A stretch of 64,000 nucleotides of DNA, from contig NZ_JACEHE010000022.1 of NCBI RefSeq assembly GCF_013778455.1, positions 1 to 64,000 on the forward strand. Reading direction: 5' to 3'. Positions 1-8,171 of this stretch are shown piece after piece (the first letter of the stretch is position 1; each line of letters opens with the position of its first letter). The stretch comes from Streptomyces himalayensis subsp. himalayensis (GTDB taxonomy: Bacteria; Actinomycetota; Actinomycetes; Streptomycetales; Streptomycetaceae). The position numbers were made by a program, and so were the translations under genes. The notes below the pieces were generated by a model. It worked only from the letters and a program-made list of their open reading frames with translations, had not been told where the DNA came from and did not search any database.

Positions 1-64
1 TGGAGGCGCGCCGCTGAGCGTCGTGCATCAGTACATCGAGCAGCAGCAGCGCCCCGTGGGCTGA
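1..64 (+). CDS. tnpA: C-terminal end of probable IS200/IS605-family TnpA transposase (partial)
   Basis: The frame beginning at base 2 is open and reads GGAPLSVVHQYIEQQQRPVG before TGA at 62-64. This matches, from memory, the C-terminus of IS200/IS605 TnpA, the small Y1 HUH transposase that moves single-stranded DNA; those proteins usually end in GGAPL-x-x-x-x-x-YIE-x-Q. The HUH motif and catalytic tyrosine lie left of the window and cannot be seen. No tnpB partner follows. It borders a low-GC segment, which fits a mobile-element junction. Because only 20 residues are visible, the assignment rests on tail resemblance alone. Confidence 0.6.
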   Translation, partial: GGAPLSVVHQYIEQQQRPVG

Positions 65-293
65 GGCCGAGTGTGCGGATCCGTGTCACGGCGGGTCAGC
101 GCAGTCTTGACCTCTCCCAGACAGGCCCGCGGCCCTGTACCGGGAACTGTCATTCAATGCACCGGGTGCCCGCTCGACGCTGTCGGGCACGCTGGGGGAC
201 GCGACACGGAGCTGACCGAATAACCAAAACTCTAGGCCGCTGGGAGAGCGGAAACGGGCCCGCCCGGAAAACCCGACAGGCCCGTTATGGAGC
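65..293. other. Non-coding stretch downstream of transposase
   Basis: No convincing gene is seen. The region marks the step from high-GC transposase sequence to lower-GC DNA. It would contain the right end of the insertion sequence if one is intact, but I could not identify the subterminal hairpin with confidence. Confidence 0.4.
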
Positions 294-680
294 TCAGTTG
301 CGTGAGGCTCTGATGCCACCGATGTTGATATTGCTGCAGTTGAGTTCGATGAACTCGCCTACGTCGAAACTTGCCTCGCGTGCATCTTCCTTGTCTTCGG
401 AGTCATAGTGGTCGTACCAGTCGAGCAGGATATAGAAATCGTTGCGGGCGGCTTCGGGCGCCAAGTCGGTCAGATCCCCGAGGATGTGCCGCTTCTCATG
501 GATGGTCAGTTCGTCTGAGTTCTGCAGATCCAAGGGCATGGCTTGTCGGCAAAATTCCGCTCGGTCGACTTCTTTCTTGAATTCATCTGCTTCAGCCAGT
601 TGGAATCCCGCGAATCCGGTGGCAGCTGCGACGGCAACCGAAGCGATACCTACTCGCAGACGTGTACGCTTGTATATCAC
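294..680 (-). CDS. Small exported acidic protein of unknown function
   Basis: 128 residues starting with GTG at 680. The start overlaps the stop of the upstream protease gene in a GTGA tetranucleotide (677-680), which indicates translational coupling. An N-terminal KRTR stretch precedes a hydrophobic segment (about residues 8-27), so the product is exported or membrane-anchored. The rest is strongly acidic (DWYDHYDSEDKEDAREASFD) and contains two cysteines (EFCRQ and LNCSN) that could form a disulfide outside the cell. I do not recognise a family. Its coupling to a secreted zinc protease suggests a partner such as an inhibitor, chaperone or substrate; that is inference. GC is lower than the window average. 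Confidence 0.6.
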   Translation of the reverse strand: MIYKRTRLRVGIASVAVAAATGFAGFQLAEADEFKKEVDRAEFCRQAMPLDLQNSDELTIHEKRHILGDLTDLAPEAARNDFYILLDWYDHYDSEDKEDAREASFDVGEFIELNCSNINIGGIRASRN

Positions 681-1201
681 GTGCCCGCCGCAATTGCGTT
701 CAAATCGTGCGCATCGAATTTGTAGTAGGCGGAGCCAGTAGAGCCGCGCATACATGAGTTGTCGTCCGTGTCGTTCGACGCGCTTCGGTGACCCAGGTCG
801 CCGGTGTGCCCCATTTCGTGGCAGCCTATGACCAGCCACTCCCAGTCAGAGAACTTCCAGTACGTGTTGAACTGAATCGTGATGACGTCACAAGAGGTCC
901 AGAGTGCGTTCCACTCCTTGCATCTCGTCTGGCCAGCCCACGTAACGCCTGATGTCGTGTAGTCGTGCACCTCGATGTCTCCGCCGCCCCATGAAGTGGT
1001 GATCACGCTGCGTTCGAGCTGCGTTTTTCCCCACTCCATTGCTCCTTGGCCCTTTGCTGTCAGGTTGAATCCCTTGACTGCTTGATTTCTGTTGTCGGGG
1101 TCAGTCCCTTCGTTGTCGTGGCCCGCGTAGGCAGGCGTGCACAGCGCGGCAATCATGGCCCCTGCTGTGACAGTCCACAGTATTCTCTTGATTTGTGACA
1201 T
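677..1201 (-). CDS. Small secreted metzincin/matrixin-like zinc protease
   Basis: 174 residues. A signal peptide is clear: MSQIK, a hydrophobic core, then TPAYA before GHDNEG (cleavage near residue 26). The zinc-site motif is HEMGHTGDLGH (around residues 128-138), matching HExxHxxxxxH of metzincins, although the usual glycine at the eighth position is Asp and a Gly sits two residues later. A downstream NSCMR could be the Met-turn. Mature length (about 148 residues) is that of a minimal matrixin or snapalysin-like catalytic domain with no propeptide or C-terminal module. Four cysteines are spread through the mature part. The downstream gene is coupled by a 4-bp overlap. Substrate unknown. Confidence 0.7.
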   Translation of the reverse strand: MSQIKRILWTVTAGAMIAALCTPAYAGHDNEGTDPDNRNQAVKGFNLTAKGQGAMEWGKTQLERSVITTSWGGGDIEVHDYTTSGVTWAGQTRCKEWNALWTSCDVITIQFNTYWKFSDWEWLVIGCHEMGHTGDLGHRSASNDTDDNSCMRGSTGSAYYKFDAHDLNAIAAGT

Positions 1202-1230
1202 CTCTACCTCCGGCTTGTTTCTCGTGCGGC

Positions 1231-2019
1231 TCAGGTCGCTGACGGATAGGGGGTGGGCTCGGAACCGTCTCCCGTTCCCAGGTCAGGGGAGGGATCGTCC
1301 GAGGGAATCTGAATGGGCGTGTCCGCGTCACCCGGCGATGCCTCTTCCGGCATGTCGGCGGGGGTCGGCAGGTCCTCGGGCGAAATGTCGTTCAGCTGCG
1401 TCATGTATTCCGACATAATGGAGTCGTCCAAATTATCTATGCTATCCGCTACAGCTGATCCCTCTTCGGCGGAGGGCGACAGCGAGCCGTTCTCGTTGAT
1501 GTGTATCCGCCCCTCCGTGCTGATCACATTCTGACGTATTGGATCTGAGGAGTCAGAGTCACCCAGAAAGAAGAAGTACTCCTCGCCGACCTCGCTCCAG
1601 GTGTAGTTGTTGACCTGGAAGCCGTCGCCATCGGCGTCCCATCCCCATTCTTCGACAATGATCAGCTCAGGGATTTCGACGCTGTCGTCTATGGAAAAGG
1701 TCTGGGTGACCTTCAGTGTGACATCCCTGGCCTGAGTAGCGGCGCTCTCCTCTCCGGGCTCAGCAGTCTCGTCGCCACCGACGATGCGTCCAGGATTGAC
1801 TTCGGTGACCGTGGCGCGTACCACTGCGGTTGACGTGACGGCCATTTGCGCGAAGCTCTCGAATTCGACGGATTCCAGCGCATGGGAAATCACCTCGGGC
1901 TCTGTGTCCAAGCCATTTGTTTCCGTTCCATTCCATACGACAGCCCCAGTTGTAACGGCAACAACGGTAGCTGCCGAGGCGGCCCAAATGCCCCATTTTG
2001 GAAGATAGAAGTCTCGCAT
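1231..2019 (-). CDS. Membrane-anchored extracytoplasmic protein of unknown function
   Basis: 262 residues from the ATG at 2019, chosen because GGAGAG lies about 10 bases upstream; an ATG six codons earlier (2037) has no visible ribosome site. A single hydrophobic segment (KWGIWAASAATVVAVTTGAV) follows a short cytoplasmic start, so the bulk is outside the cell. The exposed part contains a beta-rich middle (LKVTQTFSIDD, ELIIVEEWG, YFFFLGDSD) and ends in an acidic, Pro/Ser/Thr-rich tail. No catalytic motif is recognised. The protease gene begins 29 bases downstream on the same strand, so the three genes probably form one unit. Lower GC than the rest of the window suggests acquisition by transfer. 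Confidence 0.65.
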   Translation of the reverse strand: MRDFYLPKWGIWAASAATVVAVTTGAVVWNGTETNGLDTEPEVISHALESVEFESFAQMAVTSTAVVRATVTEVNPGRIVGGDETAEPGEESAATQARDVTLKVTQTFSIDDSVEIPELIIVEEWGWDADGDGFQVNNYTWSEVGEEYFFFLGDSDSSDPIRQNVISTEGRIHINENGSLSPSAEEGSAVADSIDNLDDSIMSEYMTQLNDISPEDLPTPADMPEEASPGDADTPIQIPSDDPSPDLGTGDGSEPTPYPSAT

Positions 2020-2037
2020 ATGAAAGTCGCTCTCCAT

Positions 2038-2747
2038 GTCTTGGGTGATCTTTTGTGATCGTGATCGCGCGCAGCGTAAAGGGCCGTTTCTGTGAGGGCA
2101 AGGCGATAGTCAATCCGTGCGAATCGATGCTTTCGCCACATGGTGCACCAGTTGCTCATTGAGCGTCTTGTGAGTGTTCGAGTATTGGACTGCTCCATTC
2201 CGCTTCGCATTCTGAAACTTTTCCTTGCGTCCTCACGATTTGACTTGGTGGAAGCATGGTGGGTGAGGCAGGTCATACGCAGAAAGCCGTCCACGAGGCG
2301 TGCGAGTGGGGGCGCGTCGTCTATGGCGGCTGTGGTGATGATGGTTTGAGTGGATGCCATTGCATGTGCAGACGAAGTGGTTGTTGCTGACCGCCCTCCA
2401 TTGGCGGGCCGGTGGCAGGCCGTTTGGCCCGAGATGCCGTTTCACCTGATGGGCACGCCGGTCGGCCCTGGGACTGGCGGTTTTATGCCTTGTCATAAAC
2501 GCGCCATGCGCCGCACGCTCGATCTCCACGGTGCATGCCGGGGATATTTCGGACCGGTGTCGACGGTGTGTCGGATTCAGGTGCGGCGCGGTACGGCAAC
2601 AGGCCGGTGGTGACGACGCCGCGACGGGCGCGCCGCGGGCTACCGCCAGTTGCTACCCCCGGGTAACTTCCGTCTCTGCGGCGTCGATACATTGTGCGCG
2701 ATGAACTTGTGCACACTTCTCGCGCCTGCACTGGGGGAGATGGAGCC
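2038..2747. other. 700-bp gene-poor, lower-GC region
   Basis: I see no convincing coding sequence on either strand. Open frames here are short, lack ribosome sites and read as low-quality peptides. It must hold the promoter for the minus-strand three-gene unit and, near 2680-2740, that of the downstream ohr gene. TTGTGC occurs twice just before ohr (2693-2698 and 2707-2712), which could belong to a regulator site, but no complete operator is evident. Confidence 0.4.
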
Positions 2748-3194
2748 ATGACCGACGGTGCCGTTGCTGACACTCGCCCGACGAAGATCATGTACGTAGC
2801 CGAGGCCACCGTGCACGGAGGTCGCGACGGATATGTCACCAGCCACGACGGGCAGCTGGACCTCAGAGTCGCGATGCCGCCGGCGCTCGGCGGCGCCGGG
2901 CAGGGCACCAACCCGGAACAGCTCTTCGCCGCCGGGTACAGCGCCTGCTTCCACAGCGCGCTCATGCTCCTGGGGCGCCGCGCCGGCTACGACCTTACCG
3001 GCTCCACGGTCTCCGCGAAGGTCGGCATCGGCCCCAACAAGCAGCGCGGTTACGGCCTCGCCGTCGCCCTCAACGTCTCGCTGCCGCTCGTCGACCAGGA
3101 GCTTGCGGCCCGGCTCGTGGACGCGGCGCACGAGGTGTGCCCGTACTCCAACGCGACCCGAGGAAACATCGACGTATCGGTCCTGCTCAGCTAG
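2748..3194 (+). CDS. ohr: Organic hydroperoxide resistance protein (Ohr/OsmC family)
   Basis: 148 residues; ATG at 2748 is preceded by GGGGAGATGGAG. Ohr proteins are cytoplasmic thiol peroxidases that reduce organic and fatty-acid hydroperoxides, using dihydrolipoyl groups as reductant. The two reactive cysteines are present in their usual settings: YSACFHSA (about residue 68) and VCPYSNATRGN (about residue 131). The N-terminal KIMYVAEATVHGGRDG and the NPEQLFAAGYSACF core are typical. Ohr is often controlled by the MarR-type repressor OhrR; no ohrR neighbour is seen here. Length equals the family norm. Confidence 0.93.
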   Translation: MTDGAVADTRPTKIMYVAEATVHGGRDGYVTSHDGQLDLRVAMPPALGGAGQGTNPEQLFAAGYSACFHSALMLLGRRAGYDLTGSTVSAKVGIGPNKQRGYGLAVALNVSLPLVDQELAARLVDAAHEVCPYSNATRGNIDVSVLLS

Positions 3195-3369
3195 GCGGCT
3201 CCGGGGAGTTCGGGTGCGCTCCCACGCCGCCCGGCACGCACTCTCGCACCGAACGACGCGGGAACGCACCCGAACTTCCCGGGAGCCGCTTAGGAATCGC
3301 AGGCCGCACGTATGCGTTGCACCCGTTGTTGAACTCGAGTACGAGAAGAGAGCGGGCAGGAGCGCGGGT

Positions 3370-4617
3370 GTGGGCGTGAACGCGGGTGCGGACGTGGGCT
3401 TGAACAGTGCCGTGGACGTCGCCGTGAACGGCACGGTGGCGGAAGGCTTCGAACCGGTCAGGGACGCGTTCCTGCGCAACTTCGCCGACCGCGGTGAGCG
3501 CGGCGCCGGTGTCGTCGTGTACCGGGACGGGCACCGGGTCGTCGATCTGTGGGGCGGCACGCGTGACGTGGACGGCTCCGGCGGACCGTGGGAGCCCGGC
3601 ACCGCGCAGATCGTCCGCTCCGCGACCAAGGGGATAGCGGCCGCCGTGCTGTTGCTCTTGCACGAGCGGGGGCAGCTCGACCTGGACGCGCCGGTCGGCT
3701 CGTACTGGCCGGAGTTCAAGGCCAACGGCAAGGAACGGGCGCTCGTCCGGCACGTCTTGGCTCACCGGGCCGGGGTTCCCGTGCTCGACCGCCCGCTGAC
3801 GCCCGCCGAGGCCGCGGACCCCGACCTGGGCGCGGCGGCCGTCGCCGCGCAGGCCCCGGTGTGGGAGCCCGGCACGGACCACGGCTACCACGCGCAGACC
3901 TACAGCTGGCTCACCGGCGAACTCGTGCGGCGCGTCACCGGCCGCGGAATCGGCGAGTGGATCGCGGACGAGATCGCCCGGCCGCTGGGACTCGACCTGT
4001 GGCTCGGGCTGCCGGACGCGCAGGCCCATCGGGTGGGCCGGGTCGGCCCCGTCGAGGCGCCGGCGGAGCCCGGTGGATTCCGGTCGCGGCCGAAGCGGAG
4101 CGTCGCCGACGCATACGCGAATCCGGACTCGCTGACCTGCCGGGCCTTCGGGGCGATCAGTCCTGCCCCGGACGAGAACGACCCGGCGTACCGCACGGCC
4201 GTGCTCCCCGGCTCCAACGGCATCGCGACCGCTGGGGCGTTGGCCCGCTTCTACGCCTCGCTGATCGGCGAAACGGAAGCCGCCGAGGGGGCTGCGGGCG
4301 AAGGCGGCGTCCGGCTGTTCACCCCGGCGACCGTCGCCCTCGCCCGCTCTGAGGAGTCCGCGGGCCCCGACCGCACCCTCGTCGTCAACACCCGCTTCGG
4401 CCTCGGCTACATGCTCCACGGCACCGCCTCGCCACTGCTCGGCCCCGGCTCCTTCGGCCACCCCGGCCGCGGCGGCTCCCTCGGCTTCGCGGACCCGGAG
4501 TCGGGCGTCGCCTTCGGCTACGTCACCAACGGCATGCGGAAGGGCGTCACGGCGGACCCAAGGGCGCAGGCGCTGGTGGGGGCGGTGCGGGCGGTGGTGG
4601 GGTCCTCCGCGGGCTGA
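3370..4617 (+). CDS. Serine hydrolase of the beta-lactamase / class C (EstB-like) family
   Basis: About 415 residues from GTG 3370, chosen for CAGGAG seven bases upstream; other GTG codons in the next 30 bases are possible. The fold family includes class C beta-lactamases, D-aminopeptidases and esterases. The nucleophile motif SxxK appears as RSATKG (about residue 84), followed by YHAQTYSW in the position of the YxN element, and a C-terminal GHPGRGGSLGF in place of the KTG/HxG strand. No signal peptide is obvious, so it is probably cytoplasmic; an esterase or peptidase role is more likely than antibiotic resistance. The first 20 residues are a VGVNAGADVGLN-type low-complexity leader. Confidence 0.85.
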   Translation: MGVNAGADVGLNSAVDVAVNGTVAEGFEPVRDAFLRNFADRGERGAGVVVYRDGHRVVDLWGGTRDVDGSGGPWEPGTAQIVRSATKGIAAAVLLLLHERGQLDLDAPVGSYWPEFKANGKERALVRHVLAHRAGVPVLDRPLTPAEAADPDLGAAAVAAQAPVWEPGTDHGYHAQTYSWLTGELVRRVTGRGIGEWIADEIARPLGLDLWLGLPDAQAHRVGRVGPVEAPAEPGGFRSRPKRSVADAYANPDSLTCRAFGAISPAPDENDPAYRTAVLPGSNGIATAGALARFYASLIGETEAAEGAAGEGGVRLFTPATVALARSEESAGPDRTLVVNTRFGLGYMLHGTASPLLGPGSFGHPGRGGSLGFADPESGVAFGYVTNGMRKGVTADPRAQALVGAVRAVVGSSAG

Positions 4618-4638
4618 GGACGGACCGTAAGCGGGCGG

Positions 4639-4676
4639 CGCGGGGTGCCAAGCGACCGTCCGCCGCTCACCCCGCG
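4639..4676. terminator. Bidirectional hairpin between convergent genes
   Basis: CGCGGGGTG (4639-4647) pairs with CACCCCGCG (4668-4676) around a 20-base loop. It sits between the hydrolase stop and the convergent EamA gene, overlapping the latter's last codons. No T-tract, as is usual in Streptomyces. Confidence 0.5.
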
Positions 4677-5512
4677 CGCAGCATCAGCCCGATCCCGGCC
4701 ACCATCAATCCGGCCGCCGCGATCCTCGGCGCCCCGAACCTCTCCTTGAAGAACAGGGCGCCGATCGCCGCGCCCACGATGATGCTGGACTCCCGCAGCG
4801 CCGCGATCGGCGCGAGTTCCGCGCGCGTCTGGGCCCACAGCACAAGCCCGTACGCCAGAACGGAGAGCACCGCGCCGAACAAGCCCAGCGACGCGAACGG
4901 ACGTAGCACAGCGAGGAGTTCGCCGCGCCAGCGCCAGGCGGCGTAGAGCGGGACGGGCAGACCCTCCAGGGCCATCAGCCACGCGATGTAGCCGAGCGAC
5001 GAGCCGGACGCCCGTACGCCCAGGCCGTCCACGACGGTGTACGCGGCGATGGACAGGCCCGTCGCGAGCGCCGCCCCGATCGCCGGCCACTGCGGACGGC
5101 GGCCGCGCAGCCCCCAGAGCGCGACGCCGGTCAGCCCGGCGCAGCACAGGGCGATGCCCGCCGCCTGCCAGGCTCCGGGTATCTCTTGGGCGAAGACGGC
5201 GGCCAGTACAGTCACCACGAGCGGCGCCGAGCCGCGCGCGATCGGGTACGCCTGGCCGAAGTCGCCGAGCCTGAACGACCTCATGAGCAGGGCGTAGTAC
5301 ACGATGTGCAGTACGACCGAGGCGATCAGATACGGCCAGGCGCCGGCCGCGGGCACGGGGACGAAGGGCACGGCGGCGAAGCCGATGAGCGAGCCGCCGC
5401 CCGAGATCAGCGTGAAGCCGACCAGTTTGTCCGTGATGCGGTGGGCGATGGCGTTCCAGCTCGCGTGGGTGACGGCCGCCAGCAGTACGGCGGCCGTGAC
5501 GGCCGGCGTCAC
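4667..5512 (-). CDS. EamA/DMT-superfamily membrane transporter
   Basis: 281 residues from GTG 5512, which overlaps the stop of the upstream YbaK-like gene in a GTGA tetranucleotide (5509-5512). The protein is almost entirely hydrophobic with about ten membrane helices arranged as two EamA repeats; the second repeat ends in the typical ALFFKERFGAPRIAAAGLMVAGIGLM. The drug/metabolite transporter superfamily exports amino acids, nucleobases or other small metabolites; the substrate cannot be inferred. Translational coupling to a tRNA-editing-type protein hints at an amino-acid-related substrate, but this is speculation. Confidence 0.85.
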   Translation of the reverse strand: MTPAVTAAVLLAAVTHASWNAIAHRITDKLVGFTLISGGGSLIGFAAVPFVPVPAAGAWPYLIASVVLHIVYYALLMRSFRLGDFGQAYPIARGSAPLVVTVLAAVFAQEIPGAWQAAGIALCCAGLTGVALWGLRGRRPQWPAIGAALATGLSIAAYTVVDGLGVRASGSSLGYIAWLMALEGLPVPLYAAWRWRGELLAVLRPFASLGLFGAVLSVLAYGLVLWAQTRAELAPIAALRESSIIVGAAIGALFFKERFGAPRIAAAGLMVAGIGLMLRAG

Positions 5513-6021
5513 GCGTTCCGCTCGCGGACGTCTACCAGGGTGCCGCCCGCGTGGGCGATCAGCGACTCGGGGTCCATCGGGAAGACGGTGTGCGGGGTGC
5601 CCGCGGCCGCCCACACCAGGTCGTGCTCGAGCAGGGAACGGTCCGCGAGTACGCGGGTCTTCGTGCGGTGCCCGAAGGGGGGTACGCCGCCGATCGCGTA
5701 CCCCGTCGTCTCCCGGACCAGGTCGGCCTTGGCGCGGCCGACCTTCTTCGCGCCCAACTCGCGCCGTACCAGCTCCACGTCGACGCGGGACGCGCCGTCC
5801 ATCAGCACCAGGACCGGGACGCCGTCGGCCGCGAAGATCAGCGATTTGCAGATCTGGCTGAGCTCGCAGCCGATTGCGGCGGCAGCCTCGGCGGCGGTAC
5901 GCGTTGCTTCGGGGAAGCGGCGGATCCGGGCGGACAGCTTGTCCAGACCGAGCTCTCGGAGAGCCTCGGCGAAGCGGGGGTGGGCGGGGGAGACCTCGGC
6001 GGCCGTGTCGGAAGCGGTCAT
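5509..6021 (-). CDS. YbaK/EbsC-family aminoacyl-tRNA deacylase
   Basis: About 170 residues from ATG 6021; an ATG at 6054 is also in frame and neither has a strong ribosome site, so the message may be leaderless. YbaK/ProX domains hydrolyse mischarged Cys- or Ala-tRNA(Pro) in the cytoplasm. Family landmarks are the invariant lysine in QICKSLIF, RVDVELVRRELGAKKVGRA, the TGYAIGGVPPFGH loop and the terminal GTLVDV. First gene of a two-gene unit with the EamA transporter. Confidence 0.88.
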   Translation of the reverse strand: MTASDTAAEVSPAHPRFAEALRELGLDKLSARIRRFPEATRTAAEAAAAIGCELSQICKSLIFAADGVPVLVLMDGASRVDVELVRRELGAKKVGRAKADLVRETTGYAIGGVPPFGHRTKTRVLADRSLLEHDLVWAAAGTPHTVFPMDPESLIAHAGGTLVDVRERNA

Positions 6022-6077
6022 GAACGGCACGCTAGTGGTGGATGTATGTGACACGCGAACGAGTTCCGGCGACCGGA

Positions 6078-6230
6078 CGTCAGTCGTCGGACGGCAGCCG
6101 CCGGGCGTCAGCCATCGGACGCGAGCCGCCGGGCGTCAGTCGCCAGACCGCAGCCGCCAGGCGTCAGTCATCGGACGACAGCCGCCAGACGGCAGGCCGG
6201 ACAATCAGCCATCGGACATCAGCCACAGGA
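6078..6230. repeat. Degenerate approx. 30-bp direct repeats
   Basis: About five imperfect copies built from GTCAG, CATCGGACG and CAGCCGCC blocks (for example CGTCAGCCATCGGACG and CGTCAGTCATCGGACG). They fill the region between the YbaK-type gene and the first penicillin-binding protein. No coding potential is believable. Function unknown. Confidence 0.6.
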
Positions 6231-6260
6231 CGTCAACCCGCCGCAGACATCAGCACCCGG

Positions 6261-6355
6261 CGCCAGCCCCAGCCCCCTGCGCCAGCCCCAGCCCCCTGCG
6301 CCAGCCCCAGCCCCCTGAGCCAGCCCCAGCCCCCTGCGCCAGCCCCAGGCCTCTG
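6261..6355. repeat. Five tandem copies of a 19-bp repeat
   Basis: Unit CGCCAGCCCCAGCCCCCTG at 6261, 6280, 6299, 6318 and 6337. The fourth copy differs at one base and the last carries a few changes. It ends about 15 bases before the stop codon of the PBP gene at 6370. It looks like slippage-generated minisatellite DNA and may act as a transcription barrier. It is not CRISPR, since no spacers are present. Confidence 0.9.
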
Positions 6356-6369
6356 CGTCGGCCCCCGCG

Positions 6370-8034
6370 TCAGCCCCCCGCCCGCAGCAGCGCCGCCACC
6401 AGCGGCCCCGCCGACTTGCCGCCCCGGCCGCCCTCCTGGATCACCGCCGCCGCGGCGAGGTCGCCGCGCCACGCGGTGAACCATCCGTTCGGCTTCTTCT
6501 GGCCGTCGACCTCCGCGGAGCCGGTCTTGCCGCCGATGTCCGGGCCGAGCCCGGCCATGGCCTCCGCGGCGGACCCGGACGTCGCGGTGTAGCGCAGGAG
6601 TTCGTGCAGCTGTGTCTGCGCGGACGCGTCCAGTTTGCGTGGGGCGGTCGCGAGCGCGCGGTCGTCGACGTCCGGCGAGACCAGATACGGCTGCCGGAAC
6701 ACGCCCGTCTTGGCCGTGGAGATGACGGACGCGACGTTGAGCGGGTTCATCCGCACGCCGCCCTGCCCGATGAGCGACGCCGCCTTCGGTGCGTCGCTCT
6801 GCACGGGCACGGCGCCGTCGAAGCTCGACACCCCGATCGACCAGTTCCCCAGCCCCAGCCCGAAGACCTGCTGGGCCTGCTTGGTCAGGTCGTCGTCCTT
6901 CAGCTTCTCGGCCTGGGTGATGAAGGCCGTGTTGCAGGAGGCCGCGAAGCTCGAGCGGAACGTACCGTTCTTGATCTCGAACTTCTCCACGTTCTGGAAC
7001 TTCCAGCCGCCGTACGACGCGTACTTGGGGCACGGATGCGGCTTGTCGATCGACGCGAGGCCCTTCTCCAGCAGCAACGACGCCGTCACGATCTTCATCG
7101 TGGAGCCGGGCGCCAGGGAACCCTGGAACGCCGTGTTGAAGCCGGAGTTCGAGTTGGCGACGGCGAGGATCTCGCCGGTGGAGGGCCTCATGACGACCAC
7201 CGACGCCCGCTCCCGCTCGCCCACCTCGCGCTCGGCGGCGGCCTGCGCGGTCGCGCTGAGCGTGGTCTTCACCGTGCCGGGCGTGCCCTCGGACAGCGTC
7301 AGCAGCGTCTTGTCGGGCGTCTGCTCGCTCTTCTTCTCGCTCTCCTTGCGGACCACCCGCAGCTCGATCCCCGCCGTCCCCCCGGCCTTCTTGCCGTACT
7401 TCTCGCGCAGGCCGTCCAGGACGGTGCCGAGCGAGGGGTACTTCGCCGCGGTGAGCTCGGCGCCGTCACGGTCCGTCGCCTTGATCGGCGGGTCTCCGGC
7501 CGCTCCCGTGACCAGCGTGTCGCCGTCCTTCAGGTCCGGGTGCACGACGGACGACTGCCAGCCGATCAGCGCCTTGCCGTCCTTCGCCCGGCGGACGACG
7601 GTGAGCTCGGACTCGTAGGCGAGGGGCTTGCTCTTCCCCTTGTACGCGACCGTGGCGGCGACCTTGAACGTCACCGTGGCGTCGGACGCCTTCCCACGGG
7701 TCAGCGTCACGTCGTCGATGTGCGCGTCCTTGCGGTACCCGGTCAGCGCGGCCTGTGCCGCCGCCGTGTCGTCCGTGTACGCGGCGGCCTTCGCGGCGTC
7801 GCCCGACTGCCATGCGGTGAGGAACCCGTCGGTCGCGGCTTGGACCTCTGCGGCGGTCACCGGGCCCGTCTTGACCTTCTTCACGACGCTGCCTGCCGCG
7901 GTGTTCTCGCCCGCGGGCGAGTCGGACAGGAGGCTGTACGCGGTGAACCCCGCGCCGCCCACGATCAACGCAACCGCCCCGCCGATCACGGCGGGGTGCG
8001 TTCTCTTGCGCGCGGCGCGCCTTCTGTTACCCAC
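6370..8034 (-). CDS. Class B-like penicillin-binding protein (transpeptidase)
   Basis: 554 residues; GTG 8034 follows GGAGGA by three bases. A short basic N-terminus and one membrane helix (about residues 15-35) anchor it, with the rest outside the membrane. Order: NTF2-like MecA_N domain (about 50-165), PBP dimer region, then transpeptidase with SxxK as STMK (about 308), SxN as SCN (about 368) and KTG (about 504, KTGSAEV). This is the low-affinity MecR1/PBP2a-like arrangement common in actinomycetes and would crosslink peptidoglycan. It is tandem with a homologous PBP upstream on the same strand, separated by a terminator. The tail ends AGPLVAALLRAGG, almost the same as the paralogue. Confidence 0.93.
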   Translation of the reverse strand: MGNRRRAARKRTHPAVIGGAVALIVGGAGFTAYSLLSDSPAGENTAAGSVVKKVKTGPVTAAEVQAATDGFLTAWQSGDAAKAAAYTDDTAAAQAALTGYRKDAHIDDVTLTRGKASDATVTFKVAATVAYKGKSKPLAYESELTVVRRAKDGKALIGWQSSVVHPDLKDGDTLVTGAAGDPPIKATDRDGAELTAAKYPSLGTVLDGLREKYGKKAGGTAGIELRVVRKESEKKSEQTPDKTLLTLSEGTPGTVKTTLSATAQAAAEREVGERERASVVVMRPSTGEILAVANSNSGFNTAFQGSLAPGSTMKIVTASLLLEKGLASIDKPHPCPKYASYGGWKFQNVEKFEIKNGTFRSSFAASCNTAFITQAEKLKDDDLTKQAQQVFGLGLGNWSIGVSSFDGAVPVQSDAPKAASLIGQGGVRMNPLNVASVISTAKTGVFRQPYLVSPDVDDRALATAPRKLDASAQTQLHELLRYTATSGSAAEAMAGLGPDIGGKTGSAEVDGQKKPNGWFTAWRGDLAAAAVIQEGGRGGKSAGPLVAALLRAGG

Positions 8035-8112
8035 GAGTCCTCCGCTGCTCCTGGTCCCCCAAACTCCTCACCGAGGCACCCACACTAGGCCCTGTCGGCA
8101 AACCCCCCTACT

Positions 8113-8129
8113 CCCGCCCGAAGGGCGGG
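8113..8129 (-). terminator. Hairpin between the two PBP genes
   Basis: CCCGCCC (8113-8119), loop GAA, GGGCGGG (8123-8129). It lies 43 bases past the stop of the upstream minus-strand PBP and before the start of the next, so the two paralogues are probably transcribed separately. Confidence 0.65.
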
Positions 8130-8171
8130 CAAGAGGAGGGGGGAAGCAAGGGTCGCTGTCAGCCCTCGGCG

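Noticed and set aside
2350..2613. Possible 87-residue protein in the gap before ohr
   Set aside because: No ribosome site, odd composition, and no similarity to any family I know.
3370..4617. Antibiotic-resistance beta-lactamase
   Set aside because: SxxK motif is present but no signal peptide, and the later motifs fit esterase/peptidase relatives better.
6261..6355. CRISPR array
   Set aside because: Repeats are directly adjoining with no spacers, only 19 bp long, and no cas gene is nearby.
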